Of a stretch of 64,000 nucleotides of DNA, positions 32,698 through 44,485 are shown piece by piece. The stretch comes from Cepaea nemoralis (taxonomy: Eukaryota; Mollusca; Gastropoda; Stylommatophora; Helicidae). The DNA is taken from positions 1 to 64,000 of the forward strand of contig JACEFZ010005600.1 of the NCBI GenBank assembly GCA_014155875.1. Reading direction: 5' to 3'. Numbering within the stretch: position 1 is the first letter of the stretch; every line of letters starts with the position of its first letter. A model generated the notes under the pieces. It did no database searches, was not told the origin of the DNA, and was given only the letters and a program-made list of their open reading frames with translations. The position numbers and the translations under genes are program-made.

Positions 32698-32936
32698 GGA
32701 GGGGGGTTGTGGATTGGTACAACATGCATTTATATGTATCACGTTAGACCGGTGTATGTGTCCGTGAAGGACACGCCGAGCTTTGGGCCACAACAATCTA
32801 TGTCCCAGTCTCTATAGTACTATATTCATTGCAACATATACACGAAAGCCGGAACTAGTGTTGCATGTAGACATCTTTGGAACTCTAAAGCCAACAGCAA
32901 GAGGAATGTATTGGAGAAGGGAAAAAAAAAAAGAAA

Positions 32937-32995
32937 ACGCGAAGTACGAAGAAGAGGAAGCAGTAGTTCTGCTTCTTCTTCTGTTTTTCGCGTAA
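32937..32995. repeat. Imperfect foldback at LINE-D 3' end
   Basis: ACGCGAAGTACGAAGAAGAG and its near complement (CTTCTTCTGTTTTTCGCGT) face each other around TAGTT. The right arm is the short (TTC)n end of the LINE-D fragment that follows. Confidence 0.65.
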
Positions 32996-33328
32996 AATAT
33001 TTATATAACTGCAATGTTTCTCTTATATATGTTTCACCCTTTTTACTTTTAGTTCACTCAGTGGTCAGTTTATCTTCCACTGTGGTTTCTCCAAGCCAGA
33101 AGGTTTGTCTAGCTATGTCATATTTTGGGCAGTCTTGGAGTATGTGATCTGCTGTCTGCGGCGCTATTCCACATGTGCACACGGCTGATTCCTCAATCTT
33201 AAATTGTGCATACATGTGGTTGCGTAATTTCTTGTGTCCTGTTCTGAGGCGCAGAATAATGATTTGTTCTGGTCTGTCCCAAAGGTAGAAGTCGTCTTGA
33301 GCAGGCTTTGCTGGCTTTCTGACTGATG
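32969..33328 (-). mobile_element. LINE-D 3' fragment
   Basis: A minus-strand copy of the last 360 bp of LINE-D. It is colinear with 60570-60930 and 28719-29060 (TTCACTCAG, GGGCAGTC, CACATGTGCACA). Strongly 5'-truncated, with a very short (TTC)n tail. It encodes only the post-RNase H C-terminus. Confidence 0.82.
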
Positions 33329-33556
33329 TCTACAGCCAAGTAATTGACTTTCCGTCAACATTGTTATGAAAGAAAGGTGGTCATTACCATGATGATACGT
33401 ATAAATTCAGGGAAGTCATTGATCAATAGGCAGGTGCCACTAAGAATGGAATACTCAAATAGTTGTCAGTGCGACTATGATCGTTATTGGTAATATTGTG
33501 TGGCTTCTGTATGCAAGTACTGAATCTTCGTGTGCACCATAATAATGGTCGTGTTT

Positions 33557-34193
33557 TAGCTACAAGAAGATATTGTCATATACAGAATACTAATACAAGC
33601 AGACAAGTTCTTCAGCTTGCCAGGCCACCCTACGAAGAACCGATTTGTCAACTCCGCTTTGGGCGGTTGAAAAGAAGTAGTTTTATCCACCAGACCAAAC
33701 GACTCTGCAGAGAAACCACCGATCTTCCCACAGTTGGTATCCCACTGACAACTATTCCAAGCGAAATCCATGGAAAGATGAACATAGACTATCGCTACAA
33801 GTTCAGACAAAAGTGAGAGGAATATTTGACAAGAAAGAACAGAAGAGTGTACAGCGCAGAACAGCCACTCTCAGCTTCCTTGAGTACGAATACCCACAGG
33901 ATCTCTGTATTCGGGTCTACACAGATGGGTCAGAGCAAACTATTGTTCGAAATGGAGAAGCGAGAGTGCATATAGAATACCCAAATAATACTAGGGACAC
34001 GGCCAGAGTTCCAACAGGAAAATACTGTCATAACTATGATGCTGAAATGGAGGCAATCAAGATAGCAATAGAGAAATTACAAAATACCAGCAAGGTACAC
34101 AACCTGTAGTGATACTGTCAGATGCAAAATCAGTAATAGAGGCACTCCTGTTTGGGAAATTACCAGTTCTAAGGACACTACTTAGAAGAAGAA
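33557..34193 (+). pseudogene. LINE-D RT C-terminus and RNase H start
   Basis: 33487-33816 aligns with the LINE-D region between RT and RNase H at 61488-61700 (NTNTSRQVLQLA, TKRLCRETTDLPTVGIPL). 33813-34109 holds the RNase H start (IRVYTDGSEQ; ARVPTGKYCHNYDAEMEAIK), continued in the next frame by ILSDAKSVIEALL. The copy stops within RNase H at LPVLRTLL and passes straight into (GAA)n, so the normal 3' end is missing. Confidence 0.82.
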
Positions 34194-34389
34194 GAAGAAG
34201 AAGAAGAAGAAGAAGAAGAAGAAGAAGAAGAAGAAGAAGAAGAAGAAGAAGAAGAAGAAGAAGAAGAAGAAGAAGAAGAAGAAGAAGAAGAAGAAGAAGA
34301 AGAAGAAGAAGAAGAAGAAGAAGAAGAAGAAGAAGAAGAAGAAGAAGAAGAAGAAGAAGAAGAAGAAGAAGAAGAAGAAGAAAGAAGAA
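34194..34389. repeat. (GAA)n microsatellite
   Basis: About 65 AGA units. It joins a truncated LINE-D RNase H on the left and the Piezo-like pseudogene on the right. The poly-Arg and poly-Ser frames over it are artefacts. Confidence 0.95.
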
Positions 34390-36516
34390 TATACAGAATC
34401 ATCTACGTGGTTCTCTTCTTCCCTTCATCTTGACGTTCAGTCTGAATTTGGATTTGTGGAGGTCCTTCAACAAGACATTCTGATGTGTGGTGACCGTCTA
34501 CTTTATCCTGATATTTGCATTGATTTACACATACCAGGCTGAGAAAACACACGTCTACTTGAAGAAAATGATATGTATGGATGATAAATTGTTAGAAGAC
34601 ATCGCACTACAGAAGTATGACATCATCGGCCTGTCCATGACCTTGCTGCCACCAATATGATTCCTGGTGATCGTCATCTTGCAGCTGCTGTACTTTCATG
34701 ACATTTTCCTGGAGCTCAGCAGCTTGAACCGATACATTGACTCTGATGATAATTTCAAGTTAACATAAGTGGTGTTGTTAGTATCTTGCATATAACTAAA
34801 AGAAAGAAAACATTCAGCAGTGCAGAACAATCCAGACTGAACGCCCCGAGTTCTAAGAGTGGGTGGCTAAGGAGGAAAAGCTTCAAGTTGTCAAATGCGT
34901 GGTCAACATTTACTGTCTACTTGTGGAGACATGAACAGATTCACATCTTCATGCTTGAGGCACTCGCTGTCATTGTAGATGCTGTAAATGAGGTCTATGC
35001 TCTGACAGCAGTCTACCTATTTCTGATAGTAGTTTTGCTCCAGATTCGTCATGCTGGCACAGTGACTGCCTCCCCTGCTGTTAATATGGACAGCTTTCAT
35101 TATACATGTCAAGATACTATTTGAACTGGACATCACGGATTACGAATTCTGGTCTGCTACTTGTTAGCTCCACATTCTGGTCAAAGCAGCTTGGTTTGGC
35201 TTCACGAAATATGACCCGGACAGAATGTCCGTTGTGCGTTATTTGGGGACGATGATTCTTACCATAATAGTCTTTAAGTTCATCACCAAGTATCAAAATC
35301 AGTATTACCCTAACCCCATCGTCCGCAAGTCTCGTAAGGGAATACTCTTGTAGTTGTATCGAATGTTTTGCAAATTACTGTTGTTCTGTCAGGTTTGCCT
35401 CGAGAGCTGCTACACCACTACAGCTATTGTTGTCAGTATCCGTGTGGACTTTGTGTCTTAAATTTAATATCTTCAATTATAAATTATTGTATCTAGATTT
35501 CCTTGTTTATTATAATGTTTGCCTATTTCACACCATCCCAAGTCCTTCCCGGGCTCGTGGTAGGACCACCTACTACGCTCTGACGTTACCATGGTTTCCA
35601 TGGCAACACACACACTCACGCATCTTTTCCTCCCCCAGATGCGCATGGCTGTCAACACGGGTTTGATGCTCCAGTAATATTTATTTCATTTTGCCACTCA
35701 TCCATTTTATAGGTATGTAACAAGGATTTCTTTATTTGACAGTGATAGGTTTCCAAGTTTTGTTGAAGTTAGTTGCATATGCTTTACATGACGTTTGCAG
35801 TCAACACCATCAATTTTGCTGCTGTTGTCTTGGCAGGTTTACGTTCAGTAGTTTGCAATTGCTTTCTGAACAAACTGGCACCCATACCGTAGTGTGAAAA
35901 CCCAGCACAACGCGGTCTGCTGTCAAATCGTGCGCAACTATGTTTCGAACGCAGTTATACGGGATTATGAACCGTGTCCGTAAGACCTACGCCACGGAGA
36001 CGGCGCAAGTATTGTACAGAATGAGTATCCGGCCCGCGCTCGTTATTTTGTCAGTTATTCGGCCCGCTGTGAAAAAAATTTGGTGACCCCTGGTCTAGAG
36101 AGAATGCGGCAGCAGAGGATGATCAGAGGTTATGGTAGACATTCGTCACTCAGAGGTAAAGAAAAAAAGGACATATAATCGGATTGTAATGGGTATCATT
36201 AGTATTGGAACTCTCCGCTGATTGTTGACGGTGATGACTGAGCGCTTATGGGAATGTCATCAACATCTTAATACTTGCAGCTCTGCTCATGTTGTCTCTC
36301 TATATGGTTGCCATCCTGTGGCCGTTCTACAAACTGACCCTGGTTATTTCTTTGACAGTCCAGTTTCTGTTGTTCCTAGGATTCCTCTACAGCTCCTGCA
36401 ATACCTATGCTTGGCCACAACACATGGGTGCCTCCAGTAACCCTAATCACTGGCTGTATTTGCTGGAATATTACGATCCTTCCAAATCCAATAAGCTTAT
36501 AGGTTCATTATTATAG
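34390..36516 (+). pseudogene. Piezo-like mechanosensitive channel pseudogene fragment
   Basis: Plus-strand frames, interrupted by a foreign fragment (35455-36257), resemble a mid-protein stretch of Piezo channels. Pieces in order: transmembrane VYFILIFALIYTYQ near 34503-34545; LWRHEQIHIFMLEALAVIVD near 34920; WFGFTKYDPDRMSVVRYLG (35190-35246); VCLESCYTT...RVDFV (about 35395-35455); then SLYMVAILWPFYKLTLVIS and NHWLYLLEYYDPSKSNKLI (36297-36505), matching the conserved block around ALCIDYPW...KWLYLPDF of Piezo. About 1.27 kb would read through without an obvious intron. Stops (TGA near 34482, TGA near 34659, TAG near 35163) and a frame change near 34770 make it nonfunctional. Family assignment is by remembered similarity. 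Confidence 0.7.
35455..36257 (+). mobile_element. Chimeric hAT/LINE-M fragment inside the Piezo-like pseudogene
   Basis: About 800 bp colinear with 49627-50428. It starts inside the hAT MITE, crosses its right end (GGTGACCCCTG, about 36082-36092) with the adjoining GTCTAGAG, and ends inside LINE-M coding sequence (GAGCGCTTATGGGAATGTC). Neither end is a natural element end. The Piezo frame continues across it (GACTTTG on the left, TCATCAAC on the right). TGT/TGTC is shared at both junctions. Confidence 0.8.
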
Positions 36517-36759
36517 TGATCTTAATTTCAACTACCGATCATGGTTACGTCCTAAATTAAAGGCGTATTCTGCGTGTCGAGGAACCGCTTGGCTGTGGGG
36601 ATCACAGTAGTTAACGGAGGCAATCAAGCTGTTGAAGGGGCGGCGCTTGGCTGATGGACATATTGTTCCGGACCCCTTCCTGCAGCATGAGGGCACTACT
36701 GGGGTGACCGTGTGTGAACCTTCACATACACTACTGTACACATGGTATTACATTTTATT

Positions 36760-38412
36760 TCTGTGAAGATATCATGCAGCTGGAAGATATCAAAAATGTA
36801 TTGAAGAAAGCAAAAGACATAGAACCAGGGCCCAATGGGGTTAGGTATTCCCATATGAGGGATATGAGTGATGGAGATGACTGCTTGTTTTAACCTGAGC
36901 ATCAGGATGTCACTCGTACCCCAAGATTTGGTGCACAGTTATTTAACACCACTTCCTAAGCCAGGCAAAGATCATTCAAAGTAAATGGGTTTAGGATTAT
37001 CACCCTAAAGAATACTTTTGGCCAGGTGCTGGAGATGATCGCTGCTGTTAAGTTTCAGGAATATTTAGAAAGAGAAAAGCTCTCCCCGAAAAGTTTAGGC
37101 AGCTACCGGCTGGGGAAAGATACTTGGACATATGTAGCCACATTTGCTTATGACGTTTACGTAGGGTTCCAAATCATACTATGGACGGCGGTGCCAGCAC
37201 TCGATCTCGAGGACGCGTACAGCAAAGACAGATAGGTTATTTCGATTTACGCTCTCATGGAGATGAGAGTGTTCTTGGTTAATGAACTGGACTGCAGCTG
37301 TTTTGTATTCTCGTAGATTGGTTCTCCGGTGGGTACATGGGCCTCTGAGCCATTTGTAATGCCCCCCGGACTACCACATGGGTCAGCAGTCTCACCTCTG
37401 CTTTTCAATATGTATACGAGCAAGATTACAAGCCTCGAAGCACGAGGGGGTGGAAATATACTAACATTTGCAGATGATGTTCTCGCACACCGACAGGGGA
37501 AGCACATAAATCAAACCTCTCAGGAGCTGCAGGTGAAACTTGATAAAATTACGGATTTGTGCACGGAGATGAATGCTGTCATTATCCATCTGTCTTTTTA
37601 TGCTCTCTGTACAATAGGATTGTTAAAGCCGACCTCCTAAGCCTAACCATAAATGGTAAAAATGAGAATAGAAAAAGTTGTCTGAAGCACCTGGGAATCA
37701 CTTTCGATAGAAGTCTGTCCTCTAGGGATCATGTTGAAGTGGTGGTTAGAAAGTGTCGGGAGGGACTCGATGCACTGAAGTCTATGACGGCAAGGGACAT
37801 GGAGCAGAAAATGCTATTCACACTTTTTCAGCACTTGATTGGTTCAGTAGTAGAGTATGGACTAGGAATCCTCAGTCTCAAAGAGCCAGACAGTGAAACT
37901 AGAGCGCATACAGAATTAACCCATGAGAGTGACTCTGGGGTGTGCAGGGGACACCAAAATAGTGTGTATACAATACATCCTGGCGTTACGGAATTTTGCA
38001 GACAGACTCATGGTGTTGCAGGCAACCTCATATGTCAAGGTAGCTGCGGACAAAGAATACCTCCTCCATGATTCCCTGGATGCAGTCAAAGGCCACAGGT
38101 TGTTAAGAGGACGATCACGGATGGCTCAGACAGAAAATACCATCAGGGAGTTGTGCCCAGTTGAGAAGATTTGCAGTGGCAATGAGTGGGCCGCAGTGGC
38201 AAATTGAATTTCAGAAGTAAGGAGTCATAATCACATTGGGGCGCAAGTTTAGGGAGTAGCCGGCAGGCGCTAAGGAAGTAGAAATTCAGCAAATAATTCA
38301 GGATTACTCTCGTCCTGGCGATGTTATTATCTATACCGATGGCTCTGTGTTAAGGGGCAACAAAACAATTCCTGGAGATTCTTAAAAAAAGCCAATGTGT
38401 AGTAAAGGAGAG
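36760..38412 (+). pseudogene. LINE-M reverse transcriptase, 5' of G2
   Basis: A decayed relative of LINE N. Pieces: GPNGVRYSHMRDM (36830-36870), RIITLKNTFGQVLE (36991-37035) and LGSYRLGKDTWTYVATFAYDVY (37100-37160). Then ALDLEDAYSKD (motif A, 37198), MPPGLPHGSAVSPLLFNMYT (37360) and LTFADDVLAHRQGK (catalytic FADD, about 37462). After these come the thumb (37559-38207) and the start of RNase H (VIIYTDGSVLRGN, 38323-38360). Several stops and frameshifts. RNase H is cut by the LTR element G2 and resumes at 49065. Confidence 0.88.
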
Positions 38413-38949
38413 TGCCAGGATATCCATAGCCTGGAGGTGAACGACAACTCAGACAGTTCAACACCACCGGCAGCAAGGTATCACTGAGGGCTAGCAAGCC
38501 ACGACGCAATTGCCGTCCCAGTGGTCATCGTGATACACGTGACGCACGAGGGTGAGAAGGAAAGGTCTGACCAGGAACACCTGTGTTGGGCAGAGGAGTT
38601 CAGGACAGCGAGACAGGACGGACAGAGAGAGTTGTGCTTGTATTCTCTGACTGCTGTGAGATAGCGTGGCTGACTAGTGGAATGGAGTGTGTGTAAGCTG
38701 CGACAGAGTGAGAGACATGTTGTATTAATATAAGATGTACCATGTATATACTTCATGTTGTAATCATGTACGCGTTGCGCCGAGTTAGGCACGCAACTAT
38801 TCACGAATGTACTTAGTGTAAGTACTTGACCGTGATTAAAAGGTTATTACACGTGGCTGCGTGTGAGAGTCCAATCATTGTGAGTGTATGATTGTTTCAT
38901 ATCCTGTTCTGAGAGAGCGAGCCAATTGTCCATATAATTTAGGACCATT
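38413..38949 (+). repeat. G2 5' LTR
   Basis: Direct repeat of 48545-49064; starts TGCCAGGAT. Shared blocks include GACAGGACGGACAGAGAGAG, GTTGTATTAATATAAGATGT and GACCGTGATTAAAAGG. The exact 3' boundary is uncertain by several bases. Confidence 0.82.
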
Positions 38950-41900
38950 GTGATGAAACGCCTGCAGATCGTCTGGTCTCTGAGTTATATCCCTTTGATG
39001 GGATGGCGAAGGGTTAATCTCCCTGGAATGAATAACCATAAATAGGGGTTTCCCCACGAAAGTAGTGCCAGACGTCACTAGTCTGGTTATTTCTAGAGAA
39101 ATCTAGAATCTCCCCCAGTAAGTGCGTACGTGGTCAAGATCACGCTAGACTCACAATTGCCTCATGGAACACGAGATTATCGAACAATCCGTGACGCAGG
39201 ACTTCTCCGTGGATCATGAAATTCACTCGAGCAGTGAAGGAATTGTGACGACGCATTTAGCTGGGTGTGATCAGTCGCCAGTCGGACCTCATCGTAGAAC
39301 GATCGCAGAATTGAGCTGCAGAAAGTTGATATCAGTGTGCGCGGCCAGAGCGGGACATCAGCAGTCAAGATTGTGATTGAATATCACAGGTCAGTTGAAT
39401 ACTTTGTCTATTGTGTAACTATTGTCCTTATACCGCGCCTACCGTCCCAAGAGAATTAATTGCCGACCGCGATTGTCGTAGCGAAGCGCAGAAATTTGCC
39501 GACGGCCGCCTGCATATTTAATTAGCTATTATCGATCTGCGAAGTGATGTGTTGACAGACGGGCTCAACAGCTGAGCGTGTGTATCCAAAATGTGCCGGA
39601 ACGTGTGTTCTTTCTAGTACTCGCGTAAAACCATTGTTTGTAGATTGATAGAATTATAAATGGTTAGCTTACAAATGATTTGCATGGTTAGTGATATATA
39701 GATTATCACTGCTTTGTGCCTGGAAGATTCCGGTACTTTACCAAGTGTGTAGCAGTTACTTGTTTGGTGCAGTATTTACACACGCAAGGCATGTTGTTTG
39801 TCATTCATTACATAGAAATGCTAGATGCTGTTAATAATGATAAGTTAGGGCTTGTTATTATTATAGATGTATAATTTGCTTTGTTAGATTATGATTGTAA
39901 CTCAGATGTTAGATCAGTGGTGGTGATTATTCTTGGAACCAAGGTGTGATTCATGGGAAAGGTCGGCAGGTAAGTATTTGCGGTGTAATATTACCAGTGT
40001 TATACCTCGTAGGAAGAATGGTGTTACATGTATTGGATAACGGTTGATAGGAAGTATTTATAAGACCTATTGTCACTGCTTGTTTACATGTCCGTCCGCT
40101 AGAGTGACCGTGCGTGTTCAATCTTGCGAATGTCTAGTTAACCGACTGAGAAGTAGGCCGGTCCGCCCGACCCGTTAGGTTGCAGGTCCAACCCCAAAGC
40201 TATCGTGCTTATCAGAGGGTTGAACATACCCGACCGAGAGCGATGCGGCGTTCGGTAATTCGAGGCCGTTGCGTCTAGGTAGATCCAAGATAGGAACCGA
40301 ACCGAGTCTGTCTCTATTATTCTACTCTTCCTGAAACCTGACTCTGTTCATGGAGTACTTGAGGTACTGCCGTGAAGTAGGAGTAGTATGTAAGGGGAAG
40401 GATCCCCCCCAAAAATATGGAGCTGAGTTGTGGTAGAGGAGAGGCTGGAGGCCTTGCTACATTGGATGACGTGACATAATTCGTCACGGGACAAGATGCA
40501 TGGGACCCACAGTAGCTGTGGGAAAGTGTATTGGTGGATGGCCACCAAAGCTGTGCTCGACCGGCACAGAGATGACCGACCTGAAATGGAAGGCCAGTTA
40601 ATCAAAGGCAACTCAGGTTCTGGGACAGGGATCCCAGGACGGAGCGATGGCTGTGATATGAGTTGGTTATTTAAGTTTAACAATTCATGAATTATCCTTA
40701 GTTAATACTATAGTAATGAATTATAAGGAGTATAATTTATTCTGGTCATATAGTTATTAAGGTGTGTAGTTGATCAATCCATGGGTGAAAGGATTAGTTA
40801 ATTGGTGAGTATGTGTGGAAGGAGGACTTGTCCGGCTTGGCACCTCCTAGATAAAGTAATCCCTACACTGAACGGAAAGTAGGTGTATTTGTTGATTGAT
40901 GATGGACGATGAAACAGGAGTGGACTAGCACCAGGCGCAGGAGGCTTTGACAGAGTCATACAGTCGACTCTGGTGCTAGAGGGCTAGTGGTAGCCCAGAC
41001 GAGTGACTTGACTATGGACAGGTGTACTATTGCTTGCTCTTACATCATCATGCCTATACATTATAGTTAAGAGTGGATCTATGATGTGATGATCTCATAC
41101 ATATATCTTGATTGCATTATGTATGACTGAGAGGCAGGTGTAATGGTGGAGTTGCAGTTAGGTCTTGTTGTAGTTGAGTACTCACACCACCCCCGCCGTG
41201 TTTCAGGATTTGTTACTGCTATACTAAAGGAGATTCCAGAGTTTAACCATGAGCTCTAATGGACCGGCTCATTCCAGTGCCAATCAAGATGATGGTTAAG
41301 GCATTACTGGGAGCAGTCATCGGAATCTGCCGAGATCAACGATTGAAATGTCTGAGTACAGAATGTGTCTGTAGGTCTATGCAGTGACCACCGCAGAGAG
41401 TCCGACGAGTGTCAACAGATCCCGAGAGAATCCAAGACAATAACGTCTGTTGATTCTAGCCAGTGAAGCACTGGTGGAATTCGAACTCAGTGAGAACCTT
41501 GAGGATTGCAAGGTAGTAACTTTCAAAGTTGACGGAAGTGATCTCTGTTACCAGCCACCATGGCCTGTTTGTTATGCTTCCGGTCCGGCTGGGTCGTCAT
41601 GGGACACCTTGTATATTATCATGCTTGTGTGGTGTGTACCTACAATGGTTTACCTTTGTGAAGCCGAAACTTGGTCCAGTGACCTAAGACATTGATTTAC
41701 TTATTGGTGTGAACACCGGAGTGATATGCTTGATATGGTATGGATCTACCCCATTCGGAGATGTTGAACATTGACAGTGATGGTTAGGATGTGATGGATA
41801 CCCTTCGATCAGGGTAGTTACTTGTGAATTTGTGAAGATCTATTATTCCAAGAGACATGGGAATAGGTGAAGTGTAGTAGTCACCTGATAGACTTTGCAA

Positions 41901-43278
41901 GTGACATTGTGTTTATGTGGAATAGGTGAAGGGTTGTATTCACCTGTTAGACATTGCAAGTGACATTGTGTTTAGATGGAGCGAACGCTCATGTTATAGG
42001 TGACGTATCAGTGTGTTAGTCACTTATGAGACAGAAGAGCATCCCGGCTCTTGAACTTTAGGGTACGGTGCTACACGTACTTGTCTGCAGGGGGGAGACA
42101 GCTAATAGTTTAGAGTCGGCCCAGACTTTATCCGTAGAGTGTGACGGTGATATAGTACTACATCAAGGGAGGATCCTTGATCACCTGTGCAGTGTCGGTC
42201 AGGCAGTGGTACTACGCTTGATCATCCCGGGAGTTGGAACCCTGAAGGAAGAGGGAACTTTGGAGAGGCATCAGACCTTGGAGTTCCTGTCCACTGGAGG
42301 TTCCTGGGTGAGTCGTGACCAGGACAGGACGACCGCACGAACTATAGTCACAGTCTCTATGATGAAGAAGAATCATCTCTAGATCTGCTCTTGTACATAT
42401 TGTCTTATAGTCCGGCTTTCAGCCATCCTTCTCTGTGTTGCAGTTGACGTAGTTATGAATTAAATTTTGTTATGTTAGCTATGACTTTGTGCTGTGGTAT
42501 GACTTGTGTTTTGTCCGAGCCCCCTTGGGGTAGGAAACCCTAGGTAGGGGGGGGGGAGGTTCAGCTGTCCCGGCTTGTGTGGGGCCTGGTAGATGTGAAG
42601 TGCTATTGAGGTGGTTGGAGCAAAGACTGGGATATTATCTATAGTAGCAAACCAGTCCAAGCCCCGGCGGTTTTGTTACAACCATGACAGGGAATGAACG
42701 TGGGGATCTCGTCCGTGTTTGAACCATATGTATAAAAGGATGAACGTGGGGATCTCGTCAGTTGTTGCATATAGATAATTCTGAGAGAAAGTGAGCAAGA
42801 GCAGTCTTTACCAGTAAATTTAACTTACAAATAAATTTGAACATACATAATCCTCTATTACTCTAGTAACCGACAATGACGACAGTACAAACCAACATTC
42901 ATACTTGACTGCATACAAACCTATACACAATTAGTCGACAACGCATGCACCCCAAAGTGGAACAACTAATAACAGTTTTCTTTCCCCAGCAAACAGATTG
43001 TTCATCGAGTAGTACAGACAAGCCGATTTTTTTCCGGGTGGTAAAGTACAAACACCCCATTGCTAGCGCAGTCATCGAAAGCTCCGAATGTCATCAGCAG
43101 CTGAGTATTTTTTGTTTTGTCATATATTTTTGTGAGAATTCAGGCTCGCCCTGTATTTTTTCCACCATTGTAATTGTTATGTAAATATTATATTTATAGT
43201 TGATTTCATACTGTAATTTTGTTTTGTGATTTTGAGTGCCATTGTAATACAATTTGTGAACTACCATGGTTACTTTAC
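38950..43278 (+). other. G2 long noncoding leader region
   Basis: About 4.3 kb between the 5' LTR and gag, against 612 bp in G1. No recognisable coding domain; the longest frame (42068-42382) has none. A two-copy 59-bp tandem repeat (AATAGGTGAAG...) lies at 41862-41980. A G run is at about 42548-42557, and a GAACGTGGGGATCTCGTC duplication is at 42694 and 42743. The stretch near 42980-43020 (CAGATTGTTC) resembles the G1 leader at 4134, so the right part is true leader. Confidence 0.6.
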
Positions 43279-44485
43279 ATGACTACATAGAGTGGCCTAA
43301 AATTAGGTTTGACGGGGGAAGAGTTAACAAAATGGAGTGAGACAAAATATACAGAACAAGTTCAAAGAGAAGACAGAGCTAGAGAGAGAGAGAGAGGGGA
43401 AAGGGCAACAGAAAGAGAACTAAAGAAAGCTGAGTTAGATGCTAAGAATAAACAGACAGAAGCAGAAAGAGAAGTAAAGAAAGCAGAGTTAGACCTAAAA
43501 TAATCAGAACTTGAAACGCAGTTCAAATTAAGACAATTAGAAATCGAAGCTGACACAAACAAAGAAACCAAACAATTAGACACCAAAGAAAAAGACAACC
43601 AATATAAGAAATATCAAGGAATTATCAAAAATTTCACCACGTGGGATTGCATAGCAGCCTGGTCCCAGAACTTTGAGACGATAATGAAGCATTACCAAAT
43701 ACCAGTCTCAGAATGGAACATGATATATATGAAAAGTCTGTCAGGAGAACCTTTAAAGGTCATAGAAAACATTCCTGATGAACTAAGAACCAACTATTAT
43801 TATATTAAAACCAAAATCTTGGCAATTTTTTTTTAGATGAAGCAGGTTATAAAGAACAATTTGCAAATTATCTCCAAAACCATCACAAACGTTCTCAGAT
43901 TACACCTCTCATGTGCAAAATATTTTCAATAAATGGTTATCAGCAGCTAAAGTAAACAAGGATAATGATCGTTTAAAAGATCTCATTTTAAGGGATAAGA
44001 TCATATCATCACTGCCATTATCGTTTTCGTGATTTTTGCAGGAATGGGAGTGTGAAACAGTACAGCAGATGGAGAAAAGTGGGTCAGCTTATTTTACAGC
44101 AAATAAAAATTGTTTTACTAATATTTTGAAAGAAACAGACTTTGTAGCAGCCTCTTCATATAATAGATCCAAACCAATTGCATACGATAAAGCAAAACCT
44201 TTTAGAAAATTCTACGACTACCAATGTAATTACTATAAATTTAATCACAATGAAAATGGCATGTGTGATAGCAAACCTGCATATGTTACATACCTACAAA
44301 ATTTCATAGACAAACAAGTCAGGCAACGAAAGAACTGCAAACTATTAAATAAATGTTTTCTTTGTAAAGATTACGGACACTGGCGTCATTCTTGTAAAGG
44401 TAAACAAATGACAATAAAAGCTAATGTTGCAATGTTTGATAGTGCAACCTCTGAGGAAGAACAGGAAGAAATCAACAACCAGTAA
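43279..44485 (+). pseudogene. gag: G2 Gag pseudogene
   Basis: Starts at ATG 43279, with a stop three codons later. 43309-43503 gives the coiled-coil part (LTKWSETKYTEQVQREDRAR). A stop at 43501 follows, then SCAN-like capsid sequence (EWNMIYMKSLSGEPLKVIEN). The frame is lost at a T9 tract near 43836-43844 and resumes at 44036-44485. That last part includes a first knuckle-like CNYYKFNHNENGMC and an intact CCHC knuckle KCFLCKDYGHWRHSC. Unlike G1, the knuckle is in the same frame as the protease that follows, after one stop (44483-44485). Confidence 0.88.

Noticed and set aside
32325..32796. His/Thr-rich minus-strand frames of 67-134 codons
   Set aside because: Artefacts of the (GT)n microsatellite.
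34109..34483. Poly-Arg protein of 124 residues
   Set aside because: A read-through of (GAA)n between a LINE-D fragment and the Piezo-like pseudogene.
36270..36290. Splice acceptor (CTTGCAG) starting a Piezo exon
   Set aside because: The Piezo frame reads through it and joins the sequence left of the inserted fragment, so a retained intron is not needed.
41450..42382. Short ORFs of 81 and 104 codons in the G2 leader
   Set aside because: No recognisable domain or codon pattern; not enough to call a gene.
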